Assembly: GCF_000346485.2 (NCBI RefSeq)
Contig: NZ_KQ976354.1
Span: 1,051,031 to 1,115,030, forward strand
Source: Scytonema hofmannii PCC 7110
GTDB lineage: Bacteria > Cyanobacteriota > Cyanobacteriia > Cyanobacteriales > Nostocaceae
DNA length: 64,000 nucleotides
Direction: 5' to 3'
Shown here one piece after another: positions 17,822 to 25,669 of this stretch. The position numbers and the translations under genes were made by a program. The notes beneath the pieces are model-generated. The model saw only the letters and a program-made list of their open reading frames with translations. It had not been told where the DNA came from and made no database searches. The first letter of the stretch is position 1; each line of letters begins with the position of its first letter.

Positions 17822-19423
17822 CTAAGATTTATTCCGATAAACGCTACGAATCAAGGCAAGATCACGGGTAACAGCTAGATTGCTAGAGACACCAAAAGTC
17901 AAATTGCGTTGAAGTAGTGCTGTTATCCGCGCATCTTGTCGCCCATCTAGAAATAGTTGGCGAAGTGTCATATTCTGTTCTAATCCTGCGATTAACAAAA
18001 GCTTTCCACTTTCAGTTATGCTGTTCCCTTGTAAACTGAGTTTGAGTAAAGTTGAATTTTGTCTCAAAAGCTTGCCAATAGCTTCAGCCCCAGTATCTCC
18101 TATAGAATTACTGACAGCATTTAAGACTCGTGTAGATGCACTGTAACCAAAGTCAACATTGATTAATGAAGGATGTTTTTGAATTACTTCTATCAACGGG
18201 ACTCCCCCACTTGGCGTAATACCGTTACTTGCTACCCCTAGTTCAACAAGCGTCTGATTTTTGTGTAATGCTTCAGCTAATGCGATCGCTCCCCTATCCC
18301 TTAAATGATTTACATTGAGTAGAAGTGCCTTTATATTAGGGTTCCTCTCAAAAACACGATTAAATTGCCCTTCCATAGCTGAAACATTAATAATAAAACG
18401 TCTGTGAAATGCCGATTTTAGTAGTAATGGCTTGAGTTTGCTATTTAAAATAAAAGGTGCAATAGCATTGACTAAATTAACTTCTAGCATTTCCACCGTG
18501 CTCACTTCATCTAACTTAAGTCTCCAACTATTAACCGGACGTGTGTCTAGTTGTTGTCCGTCAGCATCAAATGTATTCTCTGGAAAATATACATTGTTTG
18601 TGAGTAAATGACCTGGATATTGAGTTTGGGTTTCTAGTAGAATTGAGTCGGGTTTAGAAGTTATTAAACTATTGGCTTCAAATGGTATAGTTTCTCGATC
18701 GTTATTTTCTTGAGACAACAGGTGTTGATAAAATTCTAACGGACGCTTAATGGTTTGATCGGCATTGTTGATAATGATATCGAGTGTGGGTTCGGTGTTC
18801 AGAAGATAACTGACAAATGCTTCGACATTTCCAATATGCCTTAAATCTAACCCATGAATTTGGAGATGCGATCGCCATTGAGCAAAATCCGGTTCTAGAC
18901 TAAAGTGGCGAGCACAATCGCGAGGAAACCTTGTTGTTACAATAACTCTAGCACCATCACGTAACATCCGTAACGCTATTTGATAGCCAATCTTAATACG
19001 TCCCCCCGTAACCAATGCCACGCGATTTGTTAAATCCGTCCGTTGGTAGCGCTTACTATAATTAAGTTCCGCACAAGTCGGACACAACCTATGATAAAAG
19101 AAATGGATTTCCGTGTAAAGTTGCTTGCAAATATAGCAATGATTAGGTTTGACAAGCTGGTTTTGGGTAGCTATAGAATTAGGCAAAGTTACAACTGGTT
19201 GCTTTTGAAGTTGGCTTTGCACAATCGCTGTCATTGCCTTTAACTTTTGAGCTTCCTCTTTTTGCTGTTGCTGAAGAGCGCGACGCGATTCTTTCTTACC
19301 ATTTTTATAGATTTTTGCAATCAAACTTTTAAAGCGATGATGAGAATCTATAAGAGTTGGCTCTTCCGATATTTGCTGCAAAACTTTAAGACAAATTTCC
19401 ACTTCTTCAGGCGGAATGTTCAT
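17822..19423 (-). CDS. Chimeric zinc finger-SDR-leucine-rich-repeat protein
   Basis: 533 residues in three parts. A four-Cys zinc-finger-like motif (CYIC...CPTC, Cys 96, 99, 114, 117) precedes a short-chain dehydrogenase Rossmann fold (ALVTGGRIKIGYQIA; DIIINNADQTIKRP). The SDR part is normal as far as INVSAMEGQFNR (about residue 356), then breaks off. The catalytic Tyr/Lys segment expected next is replaced by ribonuclease-inhibitor-type leucine-rich repeats (ALLLNVNHLRDRGAIALAEAL; LSLQGNSITESG) to about residue 510. So the SDR should bind NAD(P) but not catalyse. A deletion fusing two neighbouring genes in frame is the simplest origin; a designed fusion is possible. Start ATG at 19423. Confidence 0.82.
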   Translation of the reverse strand: MNIPPEEVEICLKVLQQISEEPTLIDSHHRFKSLIAKIYKNGKKESRRALQQQQKEEAQKLKAMTAIVQSQLQKQPVVTLPNSIATQNQLVKPNHCYICKQLYTEIHFFYHRLCPTCAELNYSKRYQRTDLTNRVALVTGGRIKIGYQIALRMLRDGARVIVTTRFPRDCARHFSLEPDFAQWRSHLQIHGLDLRHIGNVEAFVSYLLNTEPTLDIIINNADQTIKRPLEFYQHLLSQENNDRETIPFEANSLITSKPDSILLETQTQYPGHLLTNNVYFPENTFDADGQQLDTRPVNSWRLKLDEVSTVEMLEVNLVNAIAPFILNSKLKPLLLKSAFHRRFIINVSAMEGQFNRVFERNPNIKALLLNVNHLRDRGAIALAEALHKNQTLVELGVASNGITPSGGVPLIEVIQKHPSLINVDFGYSASTRVLNAVSNSIGDTGAEAIGKLLRQNSTLLKLSLQGNSITESGKLLLIAGLEQNMTLRQLFLDGRQDARITALLQRNLTFGVSSNLAVTRDLALIRSVYRNKS

Positions 19424-19429
19424 GATACC

Positions 19430-19464
19430 ATTTTGGATTTTAGATTTTAGATTTTGGATTGAGA
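19430..19464. repeat. STRR repeat (GGATTTT/AGATTTT)
   Basis: Tandem 7-mers, TTTTGGATTTTAGATTTT and onward to GGATTGAG. The same ~33-base string recurs at 48289-48321, so it is a dispersed unit and not random slippage. It lies just upstream of the SDR-LRR start codon. Confidence 0.85.
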
Positions 19465-19494
19465 AAGACTTGCTTAAAGTTAATTTAACGTAAT

Positions 19495-19536
19495 AATTTA
19501 TCTGCGTTCATCAGCGTTCATCTGCGGTTAATTATT
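19495..19536. repeat. Dispersed repeat, TCTGCGTTCATCAGCG type
   Basis: The string AATTTATCTGCGTTCATCAG continuing to CATCTGCGGTTAATTATTT is almost repeated at 48475-48517. In both places it follows a GGATTTT STRR, so the two belong to one compound dispersed element. Confidence 0.75.
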
Positions 19537-19578
19537 TCTTTCTGTACTTCACAGAAGTGGAAATTGCTATATTAAGGT

Positions 19579-19650
19579 GGAGATTGGGAGGAATCGAACC
19601 TCCAGTCTTGAGTTTGGAGAACTCCTGCTCTTCCATTAAGCTACAACCTC
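19579..19650 (-). tRNA. tRNA, probably Gly(TCC) by position, atypical
   Basis: Folds as a cloverleaf on the minus strand: acceptor GAGGTTG/CAATCTC, D stem GCTT/GAGC, anticodon stem GGAGT/ACTCA (outer G-A mismatch), and T arm GGAGG-TTCGATT-CCTCC. The 7-base loop TCTCCAA puts TCC at 34-36, which would be glycine. However, position 33 is C instead of the near-universal T, and the base after the acceptor stem (73) is C. A CCA (Trp) reading would need a shifted loop. It may be a degenerate or specialised tRNA. It lies just downstream of uvrA on the same strand. Confidence 0.7.
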
Positions 19651-19672
19651 CACAAACCAGTGTACTGCCTTC

Positions 19673-19702
19673 TGGTCACTGCTCACTGGTCACTGCTCAC
19701 TG
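19673..19702. repeat. STRR-like CACTGGT/CACTGCT repeat at uvrA end
   Basis: Tandem units of TCACTGGTCACTGCT type overlap the last codons and stop of uvrA, so the repeat encodes the C-terminal VSSDQ. A matching CAGTGACCAGTGACCAG string sits at 22674-22690, just upstream of uvrA, so the gene is bracketed by the same repeat family. Confidence 0.65.
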
Positions 19703-22580
19703 TCAACACCTGCTTCAAATATTGTCCGGTATATGACTTTGTATTCTCCGCCACTTCTTCTGGTGTCCCCACAGCAATCACTTCTCCTCCTTTATCACCG
19801 CCTTCCGGTCCTAAATCTATCAGCCAATCCGCACAACGTATCACATCTAAATTGTGTTCAATGACTAAAACTGAATTGCCTTTATCTACTAAACGTTGCA
19901 AAACATCTAACAATTTATGAACATCATAAAAAGATAAACCTGTCGTTGGTTCATCTATTAAATAAAGTGTTTTACCCGTAGCACGACGTGATAGTTCTGT
20001 TGCTAATTTCACCCTCTGTGCTTCACCACCAGATAAAGTTGTTGCAGGTTGTCCTAGTTGAATATATCCCAATCCAACATCAACTAAAGTTTGCAATTTA
20101 TTCACAGCTTTGGGAATGTTTGTAAAAAATTCTAAAGCTTCCTCTACTGTCATATTAAGAACATCAGAAATAGATTTATCTTTGTACTTCACTTGTAAAG
20201 TTTCACGGTTATATCTTGCGCCTTTACAAACTTCACACTGTACATAAACATCGGGCAAAAAGTTCATTTCAATGACATTGACACCTTGTCCGCTACAAGC
20301 TTCACAACGCCCCCCTTTAACATTGAAAGAAAATTGTCCGGGTTTATATCCCCTGGTTTTTGCTTCAATTGTTTCTGAAAAAACGTCTCGAATAATATCA
20401 AAAACGCCCGTGTATGTTGCTGGGTTAGAACGGGGTGTTCTCCCAATTGGTGATTGGTCAATAACTATGGCTTTGTCAATGGTATCTAATCCCTGAATGC
20501 CATCTATCTCTTTAGGAAAAGGCACTTTCCGCGTCAGTTGATGTTGCAGCGCCGGGTAGAGTAATTCGTTAATAAGGGTAGATTTTCCAGAACCAGAAAC
20601 ACCAGTGACAGAAACAAGTTTTCCTAACGGTATTTCTACATTAATGTTTCTTAAATTGTTGCGATAGGCATTTTTAATAACCAAACTTCGCCCGTTTCCT
20701 TCCCTACGTATTGCGGGAGTTGCGATCGCTCTGCGTCCTGATAAATAAGCCCCTGTCAGAGATTCTTCCGAGTTTAGCAATGCCTGCAAATCGCCTTGAG
20801 CAACGATTCTACCCCCATTAACCCCAGCAGCCGGACCAATATCAACAACATGGTCAGCCGCACGAATGGTTTCTTCATCATGCTCCACGACAATCAAGGT
20901 ATTACCCAAATCCCGTAACCTAATTAAAGTTCGCAACAATCGTCCATTATCTCGTTGATGCAAACCAATACTGGGTTCATCCAAAACATACAAAACCCCA
21001 GTCAACCCAGAACCAATTTGAGTTGCAAGACGAATTCGCTGTGCTTCTCCACCCGAAAGTGTCATTGCAGGACGGTCAAGAGTGAGGTAATCTAAACCTA
21101 CATCCAGCAAAAATTGCAATCTCGCTTTAACTTCTCTCAAAACCAAATCGGCAATTTGTAACTGGCGCTGACTCAATTGTAATTGGTCAACCTTTTTCCG
21201 AGACTCCCGAATAGAAACCCCCGTGAAATCTGTAATCCGGTACTGTCCCAACCGCACCGCCAACGCCTCCGGTTTCAATCGCTTCCCCTCGCACACCGGA
21301 CATCGCTGATCGACTAAATACTGTTCTAACTTTTGCTTAATTAACTCCGAACCCCCCTCATATTGCTTCTGTAAAATCGGCAAAACTCCTTTATATCCAT
21401 CCCTCTGCTTCCTCTGCGTCTCTGCGGTTTTTTCCTCTCCATTCAGAATTATCTCCCTTTGTTCCTCAGTCAACACACTCCAAGATGTCTGCAACTCAAA
21501 ACCGTGTTCTTGTCCTAACTTATACAACAACTCCAAATAATAAGTATTTTCCTTTTCCGACCAAGGAGCAATAGCAGAATACACTGGTGCTTCAGGGTCA
21601 GGAACAACCAGCTCAGCCGAAAATCTTCTTAAACTGCCAATCCCGTGACAGTGAGGACACGCACCATAAGGAGAGTTAAACGAAAACAAGCGCGGTGATA
21701 ATTCATCCATCACCGCCCCGTGTTCCGGACAGGCGAAGTTTTCTGAAAATACTAATTCTTGGTCATTTGTCTTTGGTTGTTGTTCATCACTCTTGTCAGA
21801 TGAAGGACTAATGACAACGACTGCAATTCCATTAGATTGACGCAAACAGGTAGAAAGCGAATCAAACAAACGCTCCTGCAAACCAGGTTTTTTAACTAAT
21901 CGGTCAATAACAACTTCTACGGTGTGAATAACATTTTTATCTAATTCAATGGCATCAGAAAGTTCTCGGACTTCGCCATCTACCCGAACGCGGACAAAAC
22001 CTTGGGATGCTAAACTTGATAGTAGCTTGCTATGTGTCCCTTTTTTGCCCCGAACAACAGGCGCAAGAATTTGAAAGCGAGTGCGATCTGGTAGTTCCAT
22101 AATCCGATCGCACATCTCATCTATGGTTTGGGGGGCAATACAGCGATCGCATAGGGGACAGTGAGGTTCACCTGCGCGTCCAAACAGAAGTCGCAAATAA
22201 TCGTAAATTTCCGTCACCGTTCCTACAGTAGAACGGGGGTTATGAGATGTTGACTTTTGGTCGATAGAAATAGCTGGGCTTAATCCCTCAATCGCCTCAA
22301 CATCAGGTTTATCTACCTGTCCCAAGAATTGCCGTGCATAAGCGCTAAGGGATTCCACATAGCGGCGCTGTCCTTCTGCAAAGATAGTGTCGAATGCCAA
22401 GGAAGATTTGCCAGAACCAGAAACGCCAGTAAAGACAATCAAGCGATCGCGAGGCAATTCCAGATCGATATTTTTCAGGTTGTGCTGTCTAGCACCCCGA
22501 ATGCGGATAGTGTTTTGGCTGTTTGGGTTTGTGTGAGGAAGTTGCCCATTTAAGGATAGCGATCGCTGGGTGTCTAACAT
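19683..22580 (-). CDS. uvrA: Excinuclease ABC subunit A
   Basis: 965-residue damage-recognition ATPase of nucleotide excision repair; UvrA dimers load UvrB at lesions. It has two ABC ATPase modules with Walker [10 protein letters not shown] and GVSGSGKST, signatures [12 protein letters not shown] and [12 protein letters not shown], the UvrA-specific zinc-finger cysteines ([16 protein letters not shown] and CEVC), and Walker B ([23 protein letters not shown]). Length is normal (about 940-1000). The start ATG at 22580 is followed by a variable leader before [15 protein letters not shown] LexA-type box lies about 72 bp upstream, indicating SOS control. Confidence 0.97.
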   Translation of the reverse strand: MLDTQRSLSLNGQLPHTNPNSQNTIRIRGARQHNLKNIDLELPRDRLIVFTGVSGSGKSSLAFDTIFAEGQRRYVESLSAYARQFLGQVDKPDVEAIEGLSPAISIDQKSTSHNPRSTVGTVTEIYDYLRLLFGRAGEPHCPLCDRCIAPQTIDEMCDRIMELPDRTRFQILAPVVRGKKGTHSKLLSSLASQGFVRVRVDGEVRELSDAIELDKNVIHTVEVVIDRLVKKPGLQERLFDSLSTCLRQSNGIAVVVISPSSDKSDEQQPKTNDQELVFSENFACPEHGAVMDELSPRLFSFNSPYGACPHCHGIGSLRRFSAELVVPDPEAPVYSAIAPWSEKENTYYLELLYKLGQEHGFELQTSWSVLTEEQREIILNGEEKTAETQRKQRDGYKGVLPILQKQYEGGSELIKQKLEQYLVDQRCPVCEGKRLKPEALAVRLGQYRITDFTGVSIRESRKKVDQLQLSQRQLQIADLVLREVKARLQFLLDVGLDYLTLDRPAMTLSGGEAQRIRLATQIGSGLTGVLYVLDEPSIGLHQRDNGRLLRTLIRLRDLGNTLIVVEHDEETIRAADHVVDIGPAAGVNGGRIVAQGDLQALLNSEESLTGAYLSGRRAIATPAIRREGNGRSLVIKNAYRNNLRNINVEIPLGKLVSVTGVSGSGKSTLINELLYPALQHQLTRKVPFPKEIDGIQGLDTIDKAIVIDQSPIGRTPRSNPATYTGVFDIIRDVFSETIEAKTRGYKPGQFSFNVKGGRCEACSGQGVNVIEMNFLPDVYVQCEVCKGARYNRETLQVKYKDKSISDVLNMTVEEALEFFTNIPKAVNKLQTLVDVGLGYIQLGQPATTLSGGEAQRVKLATELSRRATGKTLYLIDEPTTGLSFYDVHKLLDVLQRLVDKGNSVLVIEHNLDVIRCADWLIDLGPEGGDKGGEVIAVGTPEEVAENTKSYTGQYLKQVLTVSSDQ

Positions 22581-22652
22581 ATGAACGGGGTGAGAGAAAC
22601 AGCTCTAGTGCGAAACAGTTCTTAATATTATCATTGTCTCCAGTAACATGAT

Positions 22653-22666
22653 AGAACAATCGTACT
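22653..22666 (-). promoter_or_regulatory. LexA (SOS) box upstream of uvrA
   Basis: On the minus strand the site reads AGTACGATTGTTCT. This fits the cyanobacterial LexA consensus RGTACNNNDGTWCB at every defined position, and lies 72 bp upstream of the uvrA start. Confidence 0.7.
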
Positions 22667-22807
22667 GCATTGGCAGTGACCAGTGACCAGCGATCGGTTA
22701 ATGTGCCACGTCAGATATTTTTGATCTACGTAACCGAGGCAACGAGTTATACAACGTTCTTCACAGACTTCAACACCTCAGTAAAATATGTATCCAATTG
22801 TTGTAAA

Positions 22808-23251
22808 TCAAAGCCAAGATTCCACCGAAAAGGTTATCACCTGTTGAATTCGCAAAAAGTCACTATCTTTTGAAACGACAGTTAAATTATTCTGCAAGGC
22901 AATAGCAGCTATCCAAATATCATTTTCATCAAAACCTAAATCAACAATTTTAGTTTTTCGCTGCTTGTTTTTATCTTTGGGTGCAAATTTCTTGAATAAA
23001 TCTGCTTTAATTTTACCGTAAATTGTTGCTGTTTCTTCTGTTATATGATAAATCCGAATATCTTCTAAAAATTCTGCTAACCTAGCCAGATTGGTTTCCT
23101 GGCGTTGAGATTTTTCCATCATGAATGTCAGTTCACCCTGGACAATTACGCAAGTGGCAAGGTTATTTTCTCCAACTTCTCTGACACTACGGATAACATT
23201 TGGTTCACCTAAAATAATGGCACTACAATGATTTGTATCTAGTAAATACAT
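22808..23251 (-). CDS. VapC-like PIN-domain toxin
   Basis: 147 residues of the PIN ribonuclease fold: N-terminal MYLLDTNHCSAI with the first acidic residue, GEL after the second helix, and the later acidic cluster GFDENDIWIAAIAL with SKDSDF. These are the four metal-binding positions of VapC-type toxins. Its ATG shares one base with the stop codon of the gene upstream (TAATG), a tight coupling typical of antitoxin-toxin pairs. No defect seen. Confidence 0.83.
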   Translation of the reverse strand: MYLLDTNHCSAIILGEPNVIRSVREVGENNLATCVIVQGELTFMMEKSQRQETNLARLAEFLEDIRIYHITEETATIYGKIKADLFKKFAPKDKNKQRKTKIVDLGFDENDIWIAAIALQNNLTVVSKDSDFLRIQQVITFSVESWL

Positions 23252-23571
23252 TATTCAAATGGGTTTTCGTCATCAAATTTAGCTTTACCACGGGTAGCAT
23301 ATACTGATTGAAGGCATTCCTCAAAGTCATCACCTTCCCAAGTACCAGCATGCCGTAGGATGGAACGTCCGGAAGCAGGACGGTATGTAAGCTGCTCTTT
23401 ATCGCCAGCAGTTTCTGTAGAATCAGTTACAGGGATAAATTCTTGCTGGACTGGTTCCAACTTGTTTTTTGTATAGTTAACCGTCAGAGACCGAATCAAA
23501 TCGAGTGCTTCTGATACTAACTCTGGTGGTAAAGTTTCTATTTCTTGGATTAATAATTCTTTGCTGGTCAT
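23251..23571 (-). CDS. Putative VapB-type antitoxin
   Basis: 106 residues. The N-terminus (KELLIQEIETLPPELVSEALDLIRSL) is the helix seen in DUF2281-type antitoxins, and the acidic tail (GTWEGDDFEECLQSVYATRGK) fits toxin wrapping. It directly precedes the PIN toxin with a one-base overlap. DNA-binding and toxin-neutralising roles are inferred from the pairing. Confidence 0.75.
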   Translation of the reverse strand: MTSKELLIQEIETLPPELVSEALDLIRSLTVNYTKNKLEPVQQEFIPVTDSTETAGDKEQLTYRPASGRSILRHAGTWEGDDFEECLQSVYATRGKAKFDDENPFE

Positions 23572-23682
23572 CTTTTACTTTTAATCATTCTCCTTTTATT
23601 ATAATGAAACTGGAGAACAGCACTCAAGAGAAGCTCGACTTCTTTAACAAGTCAAGCTTCTCTTGAGAAGCGCATGAATCGT

Positions 23683-24588
23683 TCAATAGCTACAATAATT
23701 TTTCAATGAGAGCCAATTTATAATGTGTTGATTGACGACATCTGGCACTTCATCATGAGGACAATGACCGGCACCAGGAATGGGAACAATTTTGATATCT
23801 TTACCATTGTCCCGTGCTTGTTCGTAAAGTTTTGCACCAGTAATTGGAGTCCAAGGGTCTTCAGCACCCCAAATCACCAACAAGGGACGTTCAACAGTGG
23901 GTAATAATTCTGCTGGAGAGGGACCGGGAGGTGCTGTGAGGATCGCGGCAAAAACTTGTTGTGCTCCTAGATCGCAGGAAGGTGTATAAAGTAGGTCTAC
24001 CAGTTCATCGGTGACGGCTTCTCGAGCGCGGTAAACCTGATATAGAGTGCGGCGAATTTGAGCTTTCTGACGAATGCGATTGAAAACGAACGCCCCTGTA
24101 ATTGGGGAACTCACAAATCTGTTGAAAGCTGCCATGACAATGCGTAGCGGTGGATTCAGTTCGTGGGGACGATGACTTAAACCGCCTGCACTGTTAATTA
24201 AAACGCCACCTGCAGCGATTTCTGGATGTTTTGTCACAGCGATCAAACCGATCAGTGCGCCAATGGAATTGCCTATAAATACTGCAGGTTCTTGTATGTG
24301 TACTGTCCAAAAATCTTTGAGGAGTTCTACCCAAACTTCTACAGCGTACTTTAACGGTGGTTTATCAGAACCGCCAAACCCTAACAAGTCGATAGCAAAG
24401 ACTTGGTAACCTGCGGCTGCTAATACAGGGATGTTTTTTCGCCAATGTCCAATAGATGCGCCAAAGCCATGAATGAGTACGAGGGGCTTTCCTGTTCCCA
24501 TGACGGTATACTGGATTTTGTGGCCCTGCCAAGTCCAAAAGTATTTTTCAAAGGTGCTTTGTGGTATTTGTTGTGGAGTGACTGTCAT
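23683..24588 (-). CDS. Alpha/beta hydrolase
   Basis: 301 residues of the alpha/beta hydrolase fold with oxyanion motif LIHGFGAS, nucleophile elbow GNSIGA (Ser), acid in WGAEDPWTP and catalytic His in GAGHCPHD, so the triad is complete. It resembles the cyanobacterial/plastid hydrolases of the pheophytinase-like group (FDLLGFG-type segment FAIDLLGFGGSDKP). The substrate is not determinable. It follows the DUF3445 gene by 46 bp on the same strand and probably shares its operon. Confidence 0.85.
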   Translation of the reverse strand: MTVTPQQIPQSTFEKYFWTWQGHKIQYTVMGTGKPLVLIHGFGASIGHWRKNIPVLAAAGYQVFAIDLLGFGGSDKPPLKYAVEVWVELLKDFWTVHIQEPAVFIGNSIGALIGLIAVTKHPEIAAGGVLINSAGGLSHRPHELNPPLRIVMAAFNRFVSSPITGAFVFNRIRQKAQIRRTLYQVYRAREAVTDELVDLLYTPSCDLGAQQVFAAILTAPPGPSPAELLPTVERPLLVIWGAEDPWTPITGAKLYEQARDNGKDIKIVPIPGAGHCPHDEVPDVVNQHIINWLSLKNYCSY

Positions 24589-24634
24589 TATTAAGATTCG
24601 TAAAGTATTTTTCTATATCTTAATATTTTTTAAC

Positions 24635-25669
24635 CTAATCTTTTTCTAACCAAGCTAAAATACTGTCCCTACTCTCTGCTAAACCTTTATAAATTAATGA
24701 CTCTGGTGTCATCGATTGAAGGGCGGCAAATAATTTCAACCGCAAGCTTGTATCTTTTTTGACAGCATTACAATCCCTAAAATAGGTGCGGATGGTAAAC
24801 AGTACTGCGTTATGTTCTGGTAGACCCCAAATGACTTGTCGTTCTATTCGCAGGAATAATTTGGGGTTGTCCGGGTTAAAACTTCTACCATACCACTCCT
24901 CTGGTGATACACTTGGAGGTGGTTCGGGATGGTGATTGAGGCGAGTATCAGTACTCAAACCCCAAGCAAAGCGTACCATTGGTTCGTGAAGAATCATTGT
25001 GTTAACGATCGCACTCGCCCGTCGGTTAATTGTCTCGATTCCTGCTACGGGTTCATGAATCTTGGCAAAATCCTTGCCAATTTTCTCCTCAGCTGACCAA
25101 TGATTGGGGTAGCACAAATGAACAGCACTCAACCAGTTACTACCGTCAGCACTATGGCTCATCACGGTTAAGTCTTCCTGCACTTGGGTGGCTAAAGCAT
25201 CCAGGGTGGAAGCATAGGGAGGAAAAACGGGTTGACCTTGAGTTTGAACTTGTTGCAACCGCCATTTTTCATCTATGTAAAGAGTTTCTCCAGTGAGTTG
25301 GTTGTGGAAGGATAAACCATCACTTGTTGGCTGACAGCAGAAGTATTGGGGATATTCTTGAGAGAGACGCTCAATAATGAGACAAGCGATCGCATCTGCT
25401 ACAGCATCAGAATAATTATAGGTTTGGTAATATTTGCTTAATTGTTCGGCACGAGATAGAAGCTTAACATGATGGTAGTGAGCAAAGTTGCCATCAAATT
25501 GAAAGACCCGTTTGTCAGCCTCACCGTTGCCTAAAGATTTGCCCAGAGGAATAAAACCAGGTTTGACCTCATACCGCCCGTTTTCCAGGGGAAAGTACCA
25601 AGCACTGTTTTCAGATGCTTCCACGGTTTTGGCTTCTAGAAATAAATTTGGTGGAGGCAATTGTATCAT
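24635..25669 (-). CDS. DUF3445 heme-dependent oxidative N-demethylase-like protein
   Basis: 344 residues of the DUF3445 family, whose characterised fungal and bacterial members are heme-dependent oxidative demethylases of secondary amines (HODM type). Landmarks: the HLCYPNHWSAEEKIGKDFA block, the HEPV segment, the conserved RIERQ with VLFTIRTY, and FRCD-like spacing near the end. The cofactor-binding residue cannot be fixed by eye. Its ATG follows the stop codon of the giant hybrid kinase with no gap (TAA directly followed by ATG), so translation is coupled and the two may share a signal. The substrate is unknown. Confidence 0.82.
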   Translation of the reverse strand: MIQLPPPNLFLEAKTVEASENSAWYFPLENGRYEVKPGFIPLGKSLGNGEADKRVFQFDGNFAHYHHVKLLSRAEQLSKYYQTYNYSDAVADAIACLIIERLSQEYPQYFCCQPTSDGLSFHNQLTGETLYIDEKWRLQQVQTQGQPVFPPYASTLDALATQVQEDLTVMSHSADGSNWLSAVHLCYPNHWSAEEKIGKDFAKIHEPVAGIETINRRASAIVNTMILHEPMVRFAWGLSTDTRLNHHPEPPPSVSPEEWYGRSFNPDNPKLFLRIERQVIWGLPEHNAVLFTIRTYFRDCNAVKKDTSLRLKLFAALQSMTPESLIYKGLAESRDSILAWLEKD

